In this document: piece after piece, positions 50,006 through 61,445 of the stretch | Layout: every line of letters starts with the position of its first letter | Position numbering within the stretch: the stretch's first letter is position 1 | Assembly (NCBI GenBank): GCA_965644315.1 | Contig: CBFFRQ010000026.1 | Location: 1-64,000 of the forward strand | From: Caecitellus pseudoparvulus | Lineage: Eukaryota; Bigyra: Bicosoecida | Reading direction: 5' to 3' | DNA length: 64,000 nt | Notes under the pieces: generated by a model | Told to the model about the DNA's origin: nothing | The model's database searches: none | Seen by the model: the letters and a program-made list of their open reading frames with translations, nothing else | Translations under genes and position numbers: made by a program

Positions 50006-53000
50006 ATGGCCGTGCGGCACAGCACTGCCCACACGCACCTGCACGTGGCAGCCCATGACGCGTTCACGTCCACCATCCCCAGCAGGGAGAGCATCGTCGC
50101 TTCCGCCGACCTGCACACGAAATGGCGCAGCCGCACGGAGGGCATCGCCAAGGTGGGTGCCTGCGCACGTCGCAGCGACCACGGCAAGCGCCGCAGGCCA
50201 GCAACCCCCCTGTGCGCCCTGCAACACAGGTAGCTGCGACGCTGCACTTCACCTGCATGACAGTGGACCCAGGTGAGGCACCAGGCTCCGAGCAGGCCCC
50301 ACACGCCACCAGGCCCGCCCCGCCCTCTGCCGCCTCTGCCACCAACCTGCCTGGTGCTGGTCCCGAGCGCAGCAGCGCCGACGGCGAGGGCAGCAGCGCC
50401 ATCCAGCCAGCAGGGCACGTCTTCGCAGGTCGCTCCGACGGCGCCGTGCTGGCATGGGTGGGGCGGGCGGTCGCCGGGACCGGCGCGTCCCATCGTGAGG
50501 GCCTGCTGGGGTGGCACTCTGGCCCAGTCCTGTCTTGCGCCTACCGCCGCCACGCACTGGGACCCAGTCGGCAGGGGGGCATGCTTGCGACGGGGGGGCG
50601 AGACGGTAGCATCCTCATCTTCGACCCGGTCGCAAGCGACGCCCAGCGACGCGCTCTGGACGAAGCGCAGGAGGCCGTGCTGCTTTGGCTGCGGGGGGCA
50701 GCTGCCCACCACTACTCCGTGCACAGCGCGCGACAGGGGGCGGTATCCGCCTCCTCCTCCACCCGCTTCGGCCCCACCACGGCGGGTGGACTGCCCACCG
50801 CCTCCAAGGTCGCCCGCCGTGCCGCCCTGGACATCGCAGTGCAGCGGGGCGGTGTCCCAGCGGGGGCCCCCGCCACCTCGCGTCACGAAAGCAAAGCACT
50901 GCTGCAGACCCTGGTGCGGCACAGGGGGGGTGTGGAGGCCCTGGCGTGGACGCCAGGGGGCCTGCTCCTGTCGGGGGGGGGTGACGGCATCCTCACGCTG
51001 TGGGGATGCCACCGCCCCAGCCTGGACCAGGCCCGGTCCGCCCTGGCCAGGGGGGGGGTGGCGTCCCGGAGGGGGAGGGGGGTGGGTCGGCGCCGAACCC
51101 CCCCCTGGCATCCGGAGGGGGGGGTGGCTCGGCCGTTGTGGCAACCTATGCCAACTCCCGGTCCACCGCCCATGCGTGCACGGCGGCGTTTGTGCCAGTG
51201 CAGGAGTGGAAGCTGCCGGAGAGCCAGGTGCCAACGTGTCTAGGCACTCTGGGCGTGGACGCAGGCATGGTGGTGCTGGTGGGGGACACGGGTGGCGCCC
51301 TGCACCGCTTCGAGCAGGGCACGCTGCAGCTGCAGGCGCCCAGCGAGGGGGGTGTGTCGCACGCCGAGTGGCGGCGAGGGGCGGCCCTGGACATCGCCAC
51401 CCTGCAGGGTGGTGGGGGGGCGGCGGACCTGCTGTCAGGAGCGCCTGCTGCGCGGCCAGACAGCTCCCTGTCGCTTTCCGTGCGCCTGCCGCCGTGGGAC
51501 CACCTGCTGCAGCGGGGGGGGGCGCCGTCACGGGCAACCTCCGCAAACCCCGCCCGTCCGCACCACAAGCACGAGATGTCAGCGGCGACAGCACAGGCCA
51601 TCACGGCACTGGCTCCACAGGCAGCAGCAGCGGCGGCGGCGGCGGGGGGCAAGGGTGGGTCGCCCCCCCCAGCCGACCCCGCAGCAGCCGCGGCACTGAG
51701 TGAGACGTGGGTGGGTGTGGAGCCGGTGACGCCCACGGCGTGGTGGCGCCGCTTGCATCACCTTCGCATCACGGCCGTCGTCCTGCTGCCTGAAACGCAC
51801 CACGTCGTGACGCTGTCGGCGGACCACACCTTCAAAGTGACGGACTTTGACTCCGGCGCCGTGCTGCGCACAGTGACGCACCCACACCTCTCGGCGTCCC
51901 TGCCCACCACACTGTCCCACGCTGCAGCGCAAGTGAAGGGGCAGCCAGTCAACACTGCAGCGTCCCGTGTCAACGCCGCTCACAGCCTGCACGGGCTGGG
52001 GGGCCAGACGGCCGCTGCAGCGCAGGCGGCTGACGCCCGTGCAGCGGAAACGGCGGCAGGTCGCAGCGCGTTGTCGGGCAAGGGCGCCAGCGGTGCAGCG
52101 GGCAGCAAGGACGGGCCAGGGGACCTGTATTCACACCATGCCATGTTGCACAGCTCGCTGGGCGTCTCTGCTGCCGCCGCACGGCGAGCGCGGGAAGAGG
52201 GCAGGGGCGTTTTTGTGTCGGCCACTGCCTCCGCGCTGCTGCCCCGCGTGGAGGCGTTCCTGCCAGACATCCGCGCTGGCAACCCCATCTCGTCCGGAGT
52301 GGGGCAGGGCGGAGACATTGGCGACCGCACGACGCGAGCCGCGGCTGCAGGGGGCTTCCTGGTCGGGCGTGTGCCTGAGAAGGCGTTTGAGGCCAGCTCG
52401 CCCTTTGCTGCTGCGTCAGCACAGGGCACCGCGGTGCGGACAGACTCACACCTGTCCAAGGCGGCCCACCAGCGTGCCATCCTGGGCGCTGTGAGGTCTG
52501 GGGACAGCATCGCGTCGGCCATGACCCGTGCGACCGCCCACGCAACGTCGGCGGCGGGCAAGGCAGACGCCTTTTTCCCAGCCTACGCCACGCCGCCACG
52601 CCACGGCCTTGGCGCCGCACAGGCGAGGGCGCGCGCAGCAGACCGCGGCAGTCAACTTGCCATGCGCTCTCACGGCGCGAACATGGTGTCGGCCGTCGTG
52701 AATGCCGCCGTGGCAGCACACAAAACGTCAGCATGGCGGGTGGCGCAGGAGCATTCCATGGGTGCTGGCTCGGCACTGCTGGGCGGCACACGGGCCAGGG
52801 ACGGGGATGGCCTGGGCACGGCAGCACCCACACTGGCCGGTGGCTCGGGCGGCGGGGGGAGTGGCGGCGCTTCCACGGCAGGTCGTGAATTTGTCGCGGA
52901 GGACTTTGCGCGTGTGCCGCTGTGGGCGGGCAGTGGGGAGGAGGGTGCTGAGGGCACGACGTGGGTGCGGGTTGCCGCGTCAGTTCTAGGGGGCACCACC

Positions 53001-56000
53001 GGCTCCTCCCTCCTGGCGTCCTGTGGCGTGCCGCTGTTGGACGAAGCCACCGCCAGCGACGCGCGCGTGGAGCTGCACCGCGACCCGCGATTTTCCGTGT
53101 TCTCAGCTGCACTGTGGGATGCAGGCAAACGGCAGTTGGTGCTGGGGGACCCCCTGGGGCGGTTTTACGTGTGGAGCGTGGGGGACGGGGCGGTGCTGCT
53201 GGAGGCGTCCCTCGTGCCGCTGGACGTGGCGGATCAAATGGCCCTCCTTCGCCAGGCGCACGCGGACCGCACAGACGGACGTGGCGCCGCTGCGGCAGCC
53301 ACCACCTTTGCTGCTGCCAAGCACCATGCGCGCACCATGCGGTGGTGGCGCGATGTGGACGCGCTGCGACGGGTGAAGTGCACGCCGCTGCCGTCGCCAC
53401 GTGTGCAAGGCAGTGCCCCGCTCACTCCGTCAGACGTCGACGAGGGCGTGCAGGCAGGGAGTGGCATGGACGGTGAACGAGCACAGCTGCCAGTGAAGCG
53501 CCCAGTGTTTGATTTCTCTGCAGCGCTGTCCAGCCGCAGCGGGTTGAGCGCCGCCTCTGCCGTCAGCGACGAGGCGCCCGCTGCGACGATCCCTGCAGAG
53601 GACGAGGATGTCGCCGACGACGCCCTGCTGGCGAGGGTGGGCGTGTACACTGCGGAGGACTTTGGGCACCACGCCTTTGGCATTGACCGGGTTCGCGCCG
53701 AAGCTGCGCGGAATAAGGCGGCCGGCGGCGTGGGCGTTGGCGCAGCGGCACAGGCGCAGTCCGCCGCCCTGGCAGCCATGACCCATGCAGACCGCGCCGA
53801 CATCCCGGATGACATCATGCAGCAGTCAGTGCGCAAGGTGCGTGTGGCGAAGTTCCTGGCCACCCCGAAGGAAGGCGGCGCGGTGCCTGACTCGGCAGGC
53901 GCGACCAGCCCTGCACGCGGCGACGGCGCGTCGCCCCGCCGGGGCGGCGGCATGACCGCGGCAGAGGAGGAGGTGCTGGAGACAGAGCTGGCCCGCCTGA
54001 AGTCCTCTGCATCGGCCTTTGGCTCCACCCTGTCGGGAGCTGGGCGGTGGAGGGTGTTGTCCCGCACGACGACGCGCCTCATGCGCCTGGCGGCGGAACG
54101 CAAAAACGCCGTGCACAGGGACGCCTTCACCGCCATGCCGTACACCCCCCAAGGCTCCCTCATGCGGCGCATGGCTCCAAGGGTGTCCGCTGGCTGGAGC
54201 AGCGACGAGGAAGAGCCCGGCAGCGACGACCCGTGGCTGGGCGCGGAATTCGACGCACGAGCCGACGCCGAGTCCGACGCCGCCGCCGCTGCCGCCGGCA
54301 TGGACAAGGACCCCGCAGCCTTCATTGCTGCGCTGGACCTGTCCACTGGCATGCCGCGCTGGTCGCCGTTGGCTCTGGGGCTGGCGTCGCTGCGTGTGCG
54401 CGGCTTGGTCGCCTGCCCGGCGCGGTACCTGCCCCGCCTGCACTCCAGCTCCAACCAAGGCGCCCACGGCAGCGCCATGGGCGGGGGGGCGCTGGACAGC
54501 GGCATCTCTGACAAGGTTGTCTCCAGCACTGACAGCGAGCAGAGTGACTTGTTGCTGTGCATGGGGGCGGTGCTGTGTCGACTGACAGTGAAGCAGCAGC
54601 AGCGCACGCGCAGCCACCGCAAGCACTGCGAGCCAGTCCTGCACCTGGGCACGGCGCAGCTGACCCACAAGCGGCAAGCAAGGGGTGCCAGCGCACCGGA
54701 ACACGTGCGTGTCCTGACGTCCGTCTCCTCGGACGGCTCTGTGGCGCTGTGGGACTCGCACAGCATGCAGCTGTGGGGGCGCCTCGTGCCGCCGGCGCCG
54801 GGTGTCAGCACGGCATCGGGGGGTGCCGGGAACGTCGGGCCGCATGCGTCAGTGAAGGCGTGGTTGGCCAAGCTGTCCCTGGACGAGGCGGGGCCGCGGG
54901 CTGCGGCGCAGGGCGGAGCGCCGGGCTCCAGCCGCAGTGCCGCTGCAGCGTCAGCACGGGGTGGGTCACCTGCCCCCCCCGCGAACACAGACCGCGCCCC
55001 CCCTGACAGTCCACCACGCCGGCCCAGTGCCCGACTTGGCCCGAGTCCAACACAGGACAGTCCCAACACCACCTCAGTGGCTTCCCACCACCGGCCTGGC
55101 CAGCACACGGCGCCACTTTCTAGCACGCGGCGGAAGGTGGTTGGTCTGGCCAGCGCCGGCGCCAGCGCGGTCTTCGGCGGCTCCCCCACACCCCTGGCGT
55201 CCCCCATGCGGGTGGAGCATGTGGCTTCTGCCCCAGCGCTGGCGCCGGCACCGGCAAGCGGCCTCGACACGCCGCAAAGCATGCGTGTCAGTACTGGCGG
55301 CAGTGGTGCAGGTCCCAGCCCCCGACGGCGCAAGCGCATGTCCGTCACCTTCTCCAGCACTTCCAAGGGTGAGGAGGGGCGTGAGCAGTCATCGTGGACT
55401 GGGGCAGCGGACGAGGCGGAGGGTGGGGCCACCTCTCCGGGCGTGCGCGTGGTGTCTGGCCGGTCACCTGGGAAGGAGGGGGTGGGCGCACCCCCTGGGC
55501 CCATCACACTGACCGACACGCCACCACCCCGCACCAAGCGCTCCAAGGCACCCAAACGACACCTGTCCCTGCCTGGACACGGGCGGGGCGACCCGCTGGG
55601 CACCCCGCTCCCCCCCACCACGCCCTCCCACGAAGTCGTGCCCAGTGGCAGGCTGGCTGCCATGCTGGGCGCCACACCGCGCTCCGTGCCCACTCTTCTC
55701 GCCCGCAGCACCCTGTTCAAGTCCTTCGCCGCGGCCCGCCTGACACCGGAGGAGATCGTGGATGCACTCATGTCCAACCCGCTCACCATGCAGGTGCTGC
55801 GGCAGTGGGGAGGGGGGGGGGGACCCGTCACCCCCTCCGCCGCCTCGGGGAGTCAGTGGGCGAGTAACATCTCATCCCGAGCGGCGCTGGACCTGCTGGC
55901 GGGGCCTGAGGGCGCCCTGGCCATCGCGACGGTGCTGGCGTCTGGGGCGGGCGGGTCGCTGGGCCGGTCGCAGCGACGGGGGGACGCCCCGCCCCCATCC

Positions 56001-59000
56001 CCCCCCTCCTCGCCACAGCAGCCGCCGACGCCCAAGCCACAGGACGCCGTCCGATCTGGCGTCGCGGCAGTGCAGGTGGCACCTCACCTGCTGCACCCTG
56101 GTGGGCGTCTGGAGCGGGCGGGGCAGTACTCCGGTCGCTCGCTGACGGGGTCCGCCCGGGAAGAGTTCGCCCACGCCGCGGACATCGTAAGGGACCTGCT
56201 GCAGCCGGCAGCAGTGCACACGCAGCACACGGCGTGGGTGCGGCGGAACCTGCGCGGGGTGTGGGCGCAGGCGGCTGCGACGCTGCAGGCCATGGTCGCA
56301 CTGCGACCTGCCGAGGTGCCCGCGGCCGTGTCGACGCACCCCGTCATCCGCGCCAACGCCGTCACAGCCACGGCCAGCGGGGAGGCGCTGCCTCGGCTGG
56401 TCGCGGTCGCAGCGACCGACGACATCCACCGAGCTGCCCTGCTCACGTACAGCAGTCGAGGAGAGGTGACAGCTGCGGTGGTGGTGCCGGGCACACGCCC
56501 CCACATCGTCGTCGGGTACTCCTCTGGGCAGCTGCTGGTGTGGAGTCTGCACCGGCGGCGCCTGGTGGGGGTCGTCTCCGGCCTGCACTGCCACCCCATC
56601 ACCGCCCTGGCCCTCGCTCCGCACGCCGGTCGCACGCTGCTCGTGTCAGCTGACGAGCTGGGCTGCGTACACCTGTGGGACACGTCGTTCGTCCCCAACG
56701 TCGCGCTGTCACACGTGGCTGGGCACGCGGCGGGGGTGTTCCGCCGCCGGCCACCCGGAACAACGGAGCCCGACCGCCCCCGACCCATGTTCATCCCCTG
56801 CATGGCCACGTACACGCCCACCCCCGTGCAGGTGTACGAGGCAGGGGGCGGGGGTGGGGTGGAGCAGGATGGCGACGCGGGAGGGAGGGGTGTACAGGGG
56901 GGGGTCGGCTGGACCTCCCCCTCCCTCCCCTCCACACCCGACTACGTGTCGCGCGCCAAGGTGAAGGAGCGTGCCGCCGCCCTGCGACGCGAGGCCGCCC
57001 GCCGGGCCTGTGTGTTCCTACCTGGAACAGACGGCATCATCCGCTGTGTCGCCCTCGCCTCCCTCACCGTGCAGTGCGAGGTGGATGTGGGCGCTGCACT
57101 GCAGGAGGCGCTGGCAGCTGCCTTGCTTGTGGAGCGGGCCGAGGCGGCGAAACGGTTGACTCCCGCCCAGCGCGCCGCTGCTGCGTTGCAGACGCGGGCG
57201 AAGGGTGCCCGGCACCGCCTGCGAGCGAAGCGGAAGGGGGGGAATGGGGGTGGGGCCCCCTCCCCCCCCGTGTCCATTGTCGGACTGGCTGTTGTGGGGC
57301 GTCTCCTGGTCGCTGCGACGGCGGGTGGCGCCTTGCTGGGGTGGGACGTGCACTCGGCGGCGTTGCCTGGGGCGCCAGCTCCGCGTCTGCTGCGTTTCAC
57401 CCGGCATGCCCTGTTCCCATCTGGGCAGCCCCCCGCCCCGGTGGGGGTGCGGAGGGGGGGGGTGTCGGACCCCCCCTCCACCCCCCCTCTGGGCCCCCGC
57501 CGGGGCATGGCTGATGTGGTGGTGGATGCCATGGCAGAGGTGGCGGCCCACGCCACCGGCCTGCCGCGTTTCACGCAGACCAGCGTGCCCCGTGTCACGA
57601 CACTGGCTGCGGCGGGTGACTTGACACCCCCCTGCGTCGCCGTGGGGGGGGGCAACGGCGTGGTGGGCCTGTGGGCTGCGGACGTCCCCCCCTCGTCCCC
57701 GGCCGCCCCCGCCGCCTTCACCTGTGTCCACATGCTGGCGCAAGCCTGTGACCCCGTGCCCCCGTATGACCCCGTGGCTATGGAGGTGGCCATGCTACAC
57801 CAGGCGGCGTCCTTCGACAACGGCGTGGGGGTGGTGGGGGGCGTCACGGACGTGCTGGGCAGCACCATCATCAGCTCGGCCGTGCGGGAGCAAGACACCC
57901 CCGCCGCCGCACGTGCCGCGGCCCAGGCGGCGCTGCTGGCGGCGGATGCGGGGTTGCAGGTGGCTGCTTCGCCCCTGCGCGGGGCGGCGGTGATCGCCCT
58001 GCGACAGCGGTACGCCGCCGCCCGGTTCGGGGCGTTGTTGGCGGAGGAGTCCAAGTGGTCGCCTGCGACACGCCGACACCGCGCCAGGCTGGCAGCGACC
58101 TCCCCCATCGCAGCAGCCGCGCTGTCGTCAGCGTTGGCGGCACAGGCGTATGTGCGGGGGGCAGAGGGTGGGCCCACCCTCCGCCCGTCCGGGGCCAAAG
58201 ACGAGTCACCTGCGGCGAAAGTGTGGCGCCAGCGTGCGGAGGCAGATGGGCCCACCCTCCGCACGGCACGTCGCGGCGACGAACGCGACACGGCCGTCGT
58301 GCGGGTGCCCGTGCCGGGGACGTTTCCGCCCCTGCCGTCCCACCTGACGCTGCGCCCACCCCCCCTGGAGTCCATGCTGGGGGGGGGGTCCGTGTCGGAG
58401 TGGAGGGGCGGTGCGCCGCCCCCCCACACAGATGTCCTCTCCCGCACGGCAGCTGTCGTGGATTCTCTCGTCCTGGGGCGGGCTGCTGCTGCCGTGGCCC
58501 CCCGTGGGACCAGCCAGAGGGGGAGCCGACCAGGGCGGCCACAGGGGGGTTCGGGGGGGGGCCACGGTGCACATGTCCGGTCCGCGGACATCGCCGCCGC
58601 CCGCGCCTCCGCGGCCGTGTCCACGACCGTTAAGCACGGCGCACACCTGCTGTCCAGCAACCTGCCCCTGGCGCCGGGCGAAGTGACGTCACACATGGTG
58701 CTGCGCCTGCGTGACAGCCAGCGGGGGGCGGATGCGGGTGGGGACACCGCCGCCCCCGCCCAGTCCACGGACGTGGCACTGCGTGCAGACCGCCTGGCAG
58801 CCACCCTGCGAGCGTGGCGCCAGCTGTCGCAGCCTGTGCCGCAAGTCCCCGTGCGTGTGACGTCACTGCTGCACCGCCCCGACACACACTGCCTGGTGGT
58901 GGGGGCGGAGGACGGGCGGGTGTGGGTGTACATGCTGCCCGAGGCGCTGGCACCCGCCTCCCCGCCCCTGGACACGGAGCTGGACATCGAGGATGTCCTG

Positions 59001-59444
59001 GCGCCGCCCCTGCCTCACGACTACCGCCCCAGCTCCACGGCAGGCGGCAGTCGGCAGGGGGGGGGGTCGAGGGGGGGTGGGCAGGCGGCAGGCAGCCTGC
59101 CCATTCCTGAGGCGTCCCTGGGCTCAGCGAGCTTGCAGTCCTCTGCGTCTGGCGGGGAGGCGGAAGGGGCGGACACCGCCGCCTCCCCGCCTGGGGTGTC
59201 GGACCTCCCCCCCGGATACGTGCAGGCCCGGGTGGAGGTGGGGGGGTCGCCTGCCCGTCTGAGCCTGCACAAAGCGCGGCGGGGTGGGCCCCCTCGCCCC
59301 CCGCCTGGCACGCCCGGATCGGTACTGCAGGGAGCTGGTGAGGAGGAGGAGGAGGGGGAGGAGGATGCGGTGCTGCGCACGCCAGTGCAGGATGTGCTGG
59401 GGGGCCTCCTGCGGGGTGTGAGGGGGGGTGGAGCGCGAGCCTGA
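50006..59444 (+). CDS. Giant WD40-repeat protein, about 3,030 residues
   Basis: WD40 beta-propellers are interaction platforms. Exon 1 (50006-50152, ending SRTEGIAK) joins exon 2 at 50230 (VAATLHFTCMTVDP) through a 77-nt intron. A second, in-frame 156-nt intron (50273-50428) is likely but optional. Between 51000 and 51204 the frame changes. A 122-nt intron 51082-51203 (donor GTGGGT, acceptor GTGCAG) would fix it, or one missing G in the run at 51050-51058. The rest is one exon. WD-like strands are spread throughout: LATGGRDGSILIF, LLLSGGGDGILTLW, VVTLSADHTFKVTDF, LVLGDPLGRFYVW, VSSDGSVALWDS, VVGYSSGQLLVWSL, LLVSADELGCVHLWD, AVGGGNGVVGLW and VVGAEDGRVWVYML. Long Ser/Pro/Gly/Ala-rich disordered segments separate them. 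No family is recognised; a ciliary or scaffolding role is possible. Confidence 0.72.
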
Positions 59445-59540
59445 CGGCACGAAGCACAGGGCGGCACAACCCTCCCTCCCGACGCTCTCGAAGGTAAATG
59501 TCAATGTACAGTCGGAAACTGCACCCTCTCCTCCTGCATC

Positions 59541-61388
59541 ATGCTGTCTCGTGCAGCAACCGCTGCGGCTTCAGCCGCTCGCGCAGGTGAGTGCCACCAC
59601 GCCGAACTGATTGCCGCGGCATCACGCTGGGCGCGGTGGGCGACGAGCGCGCCGCCCAGCCGCCACGTTGAGCCGCGTAACGGGGACCATGTAGACTCAT
59701 GTTGCACCGCATGTTGCTGGCTCGCCTGCGGTGCGCCTGCACACTGCGCCGTGCTCGCGTCTCTCCGCAGGTGCTGGCCTGCGCGGAATTAGCCAGGCTG
59801 CCGCCGGCGTGGATGCCCGTGTGTGCGCCGTGATGGGCGGCCAATGGGGCGACGAAGGCAAGGGCAAGCTGGCAGATGTGTTGGCCAAAGGGTGCGTCCC
59901 TGACCGAGCGGCATTTCGCAGGATGCGCGCAAGATCCATGTGAGCGCAGCAACCCCCGCAACACGCGCGTGCACTTGTGCCCTGCGCAGGTACGACATCG
60001 TCGGGCGCTTCAACGGCGGCGCCAACGCAGGGCACACTGTCGTGGTGGGCGACAAGAAGTTCGCCTTTCACCTGCTGCCCTGCGGGCTGGTGTACCCCCA
60101 CACACAGAACATTCTGGGGAACGGTGCGTTGGGACACGCCGCCGCCGCTCAAAGAGCGCACGAGCACCCCACACCCCCTATCGCGCGCACACAGGCACGG
60201 TGATTCACCTGGGTGACCTCTTTGATGAGTTGGCTCCTCTGGATGCCGAGGGCATTGACTGGCGAGGGCGCCTGCACCTGTCAGACCGTGCCACGCTGCT
60301 GTTCGATTTCCACAAGGAAGTGGACGGCGTGTTGGAGGCACGCCGCGCAGCCGTGGCAGCCTCCGGCAAGGGCATCGGCACCACCAAGCGCGGCATCGGG
60401 CCAGGGTACGCCTCCAAGGTCACGCGCAACGCCGTGCGAGTGGGGCACATGAAGAACCGCGCCGTGCTGCACGAGCGCCTGACGCAGCTGGTGGAGGACA
60501 CACGGTTCATGTACGACATCGACATCGACCTTCAGGCGGAGCTGGACAAGGCGGACGCCTTCGCCGACAAGACCCGGGACATGGTGGTGGACGGCGTGGC
60601 GTACGTCAACTCCGCCTACGCGTCAGGCAAGCGCATCATCACAGAGGGCGCCAACGCCGCCATGCTGGACATCGACTACGGCACGTTCCCCTACGTCACC
60701 TCCTCCAGCACCACGGCAGGCGGCATTGCCACCGGCATGGGCCTGTCCCCTGACAAGATCCAGTCCGTCGTCGGCGTGCTCAAGGCGTACACGACCCGTG
60801 TCGGGGAGGGCCCCTTCCCCACGGAGCTGACGGACGAGCGGGGCGGCGGTGACTTGCCCCTGCACGCGCCAGGCACGGACATCGGACTGCACCTGCAGCA
60901 GGTGGGCGCTGAGGTGGGCGTCACGTGAGTCACCACAGCGGCAGCGTCACGCCGCGCCCCCCTTCACCCCCCCCCCCCCCCCCTCTTCGCGCAGGACGGG
61001 CCGCAAGCGCCGATGTGGGTGGCTGGACCTGGTGGTGGCGCAGTACGGGCATTTGCTGAACAATTACTCCAGCCTGAACATCACCAAGCTGGACGTCCTG
61101 GACGACCTGGACGAAATCCGCATCGGCGTCGGGTACAAGATCAACGGCCAGCGCCTGCCGTACGGCGCCATGCCTGCGCAGCTGGATGAGCTGGCGGCAG
61201 TGGAGGTGGAGTACGAGACGCTGCCGGGGTGGAAGACCAGCATCGCCCACTGCAAGACGTGGGAGGAGCTGCCCCCTGCCGCGCAGGCATACGTGCACCG
61301 CGTGGAGGAGGTGGTGGGCGTGCCTGTGTCGTGGATTGGGGTGGGGCCTGGCCGGGAGGCCATGGTGGCCAAGGGCTTCACGCCCTGA
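59541..61388 (+). CDS. ADSS: Adenylosuccinate synthase
   Basis: This enzyme joins IMP and aspartate using GTP, the first committed step to AMP (EC 6.3.4.4). Exons are 59541-59586, 59771-59891, 59990-60123, 60195-60924 and 60995-61388 (introns 184, 98, 71 and 70 nt; donors GTGAGT, GTGCGT, GTGCGT, GTGAGT; all CAG), giving 474 residues. [12 protein letters not shown] carries the catalytic Asp and phosphate loop. [17 protein letters not shown] carries the catalytic His. Also present are [34 protein letters not shown], the exon 4/5 join [14 protein letters not shown], and the conserved C-terminal [10 protein letters not shown]. The Ala/Arg-rich first exon ([15 protein letters not shown]) looks like a mitochondrial-type presequence or simply a variable N-terminus. 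It starts 96 bp after the WD40 gene on the same strand and converges on the last gene, 57 bp away. Confidence 0.96.
60967..60983 (+). repeat. 17-nt poly-C run in ADSS intron 4
   Basis: An uninterrupted C17 forms the polypyrimidine tract just upstream of the acceptor at 60992-60994. Its exact length is likely to be uncertain or variable between reads and strains. Confidence 0.85.
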
Positions 61389-61445
61389 GCGCGACCTCGA
61401 CGCGATCTCGGCGCGACTTCGCATTGAAAATGCATGCTGCGCCCT

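Noticed and set aside
53234-55831. Long minus-strand frames under the WD40 gene (865 codons here; also 49522-51594 and 56942-58987)
   Set aside because: Ser/Arg/Pro-rich shadow translations without domains; the plus strand carries the WD motifs.
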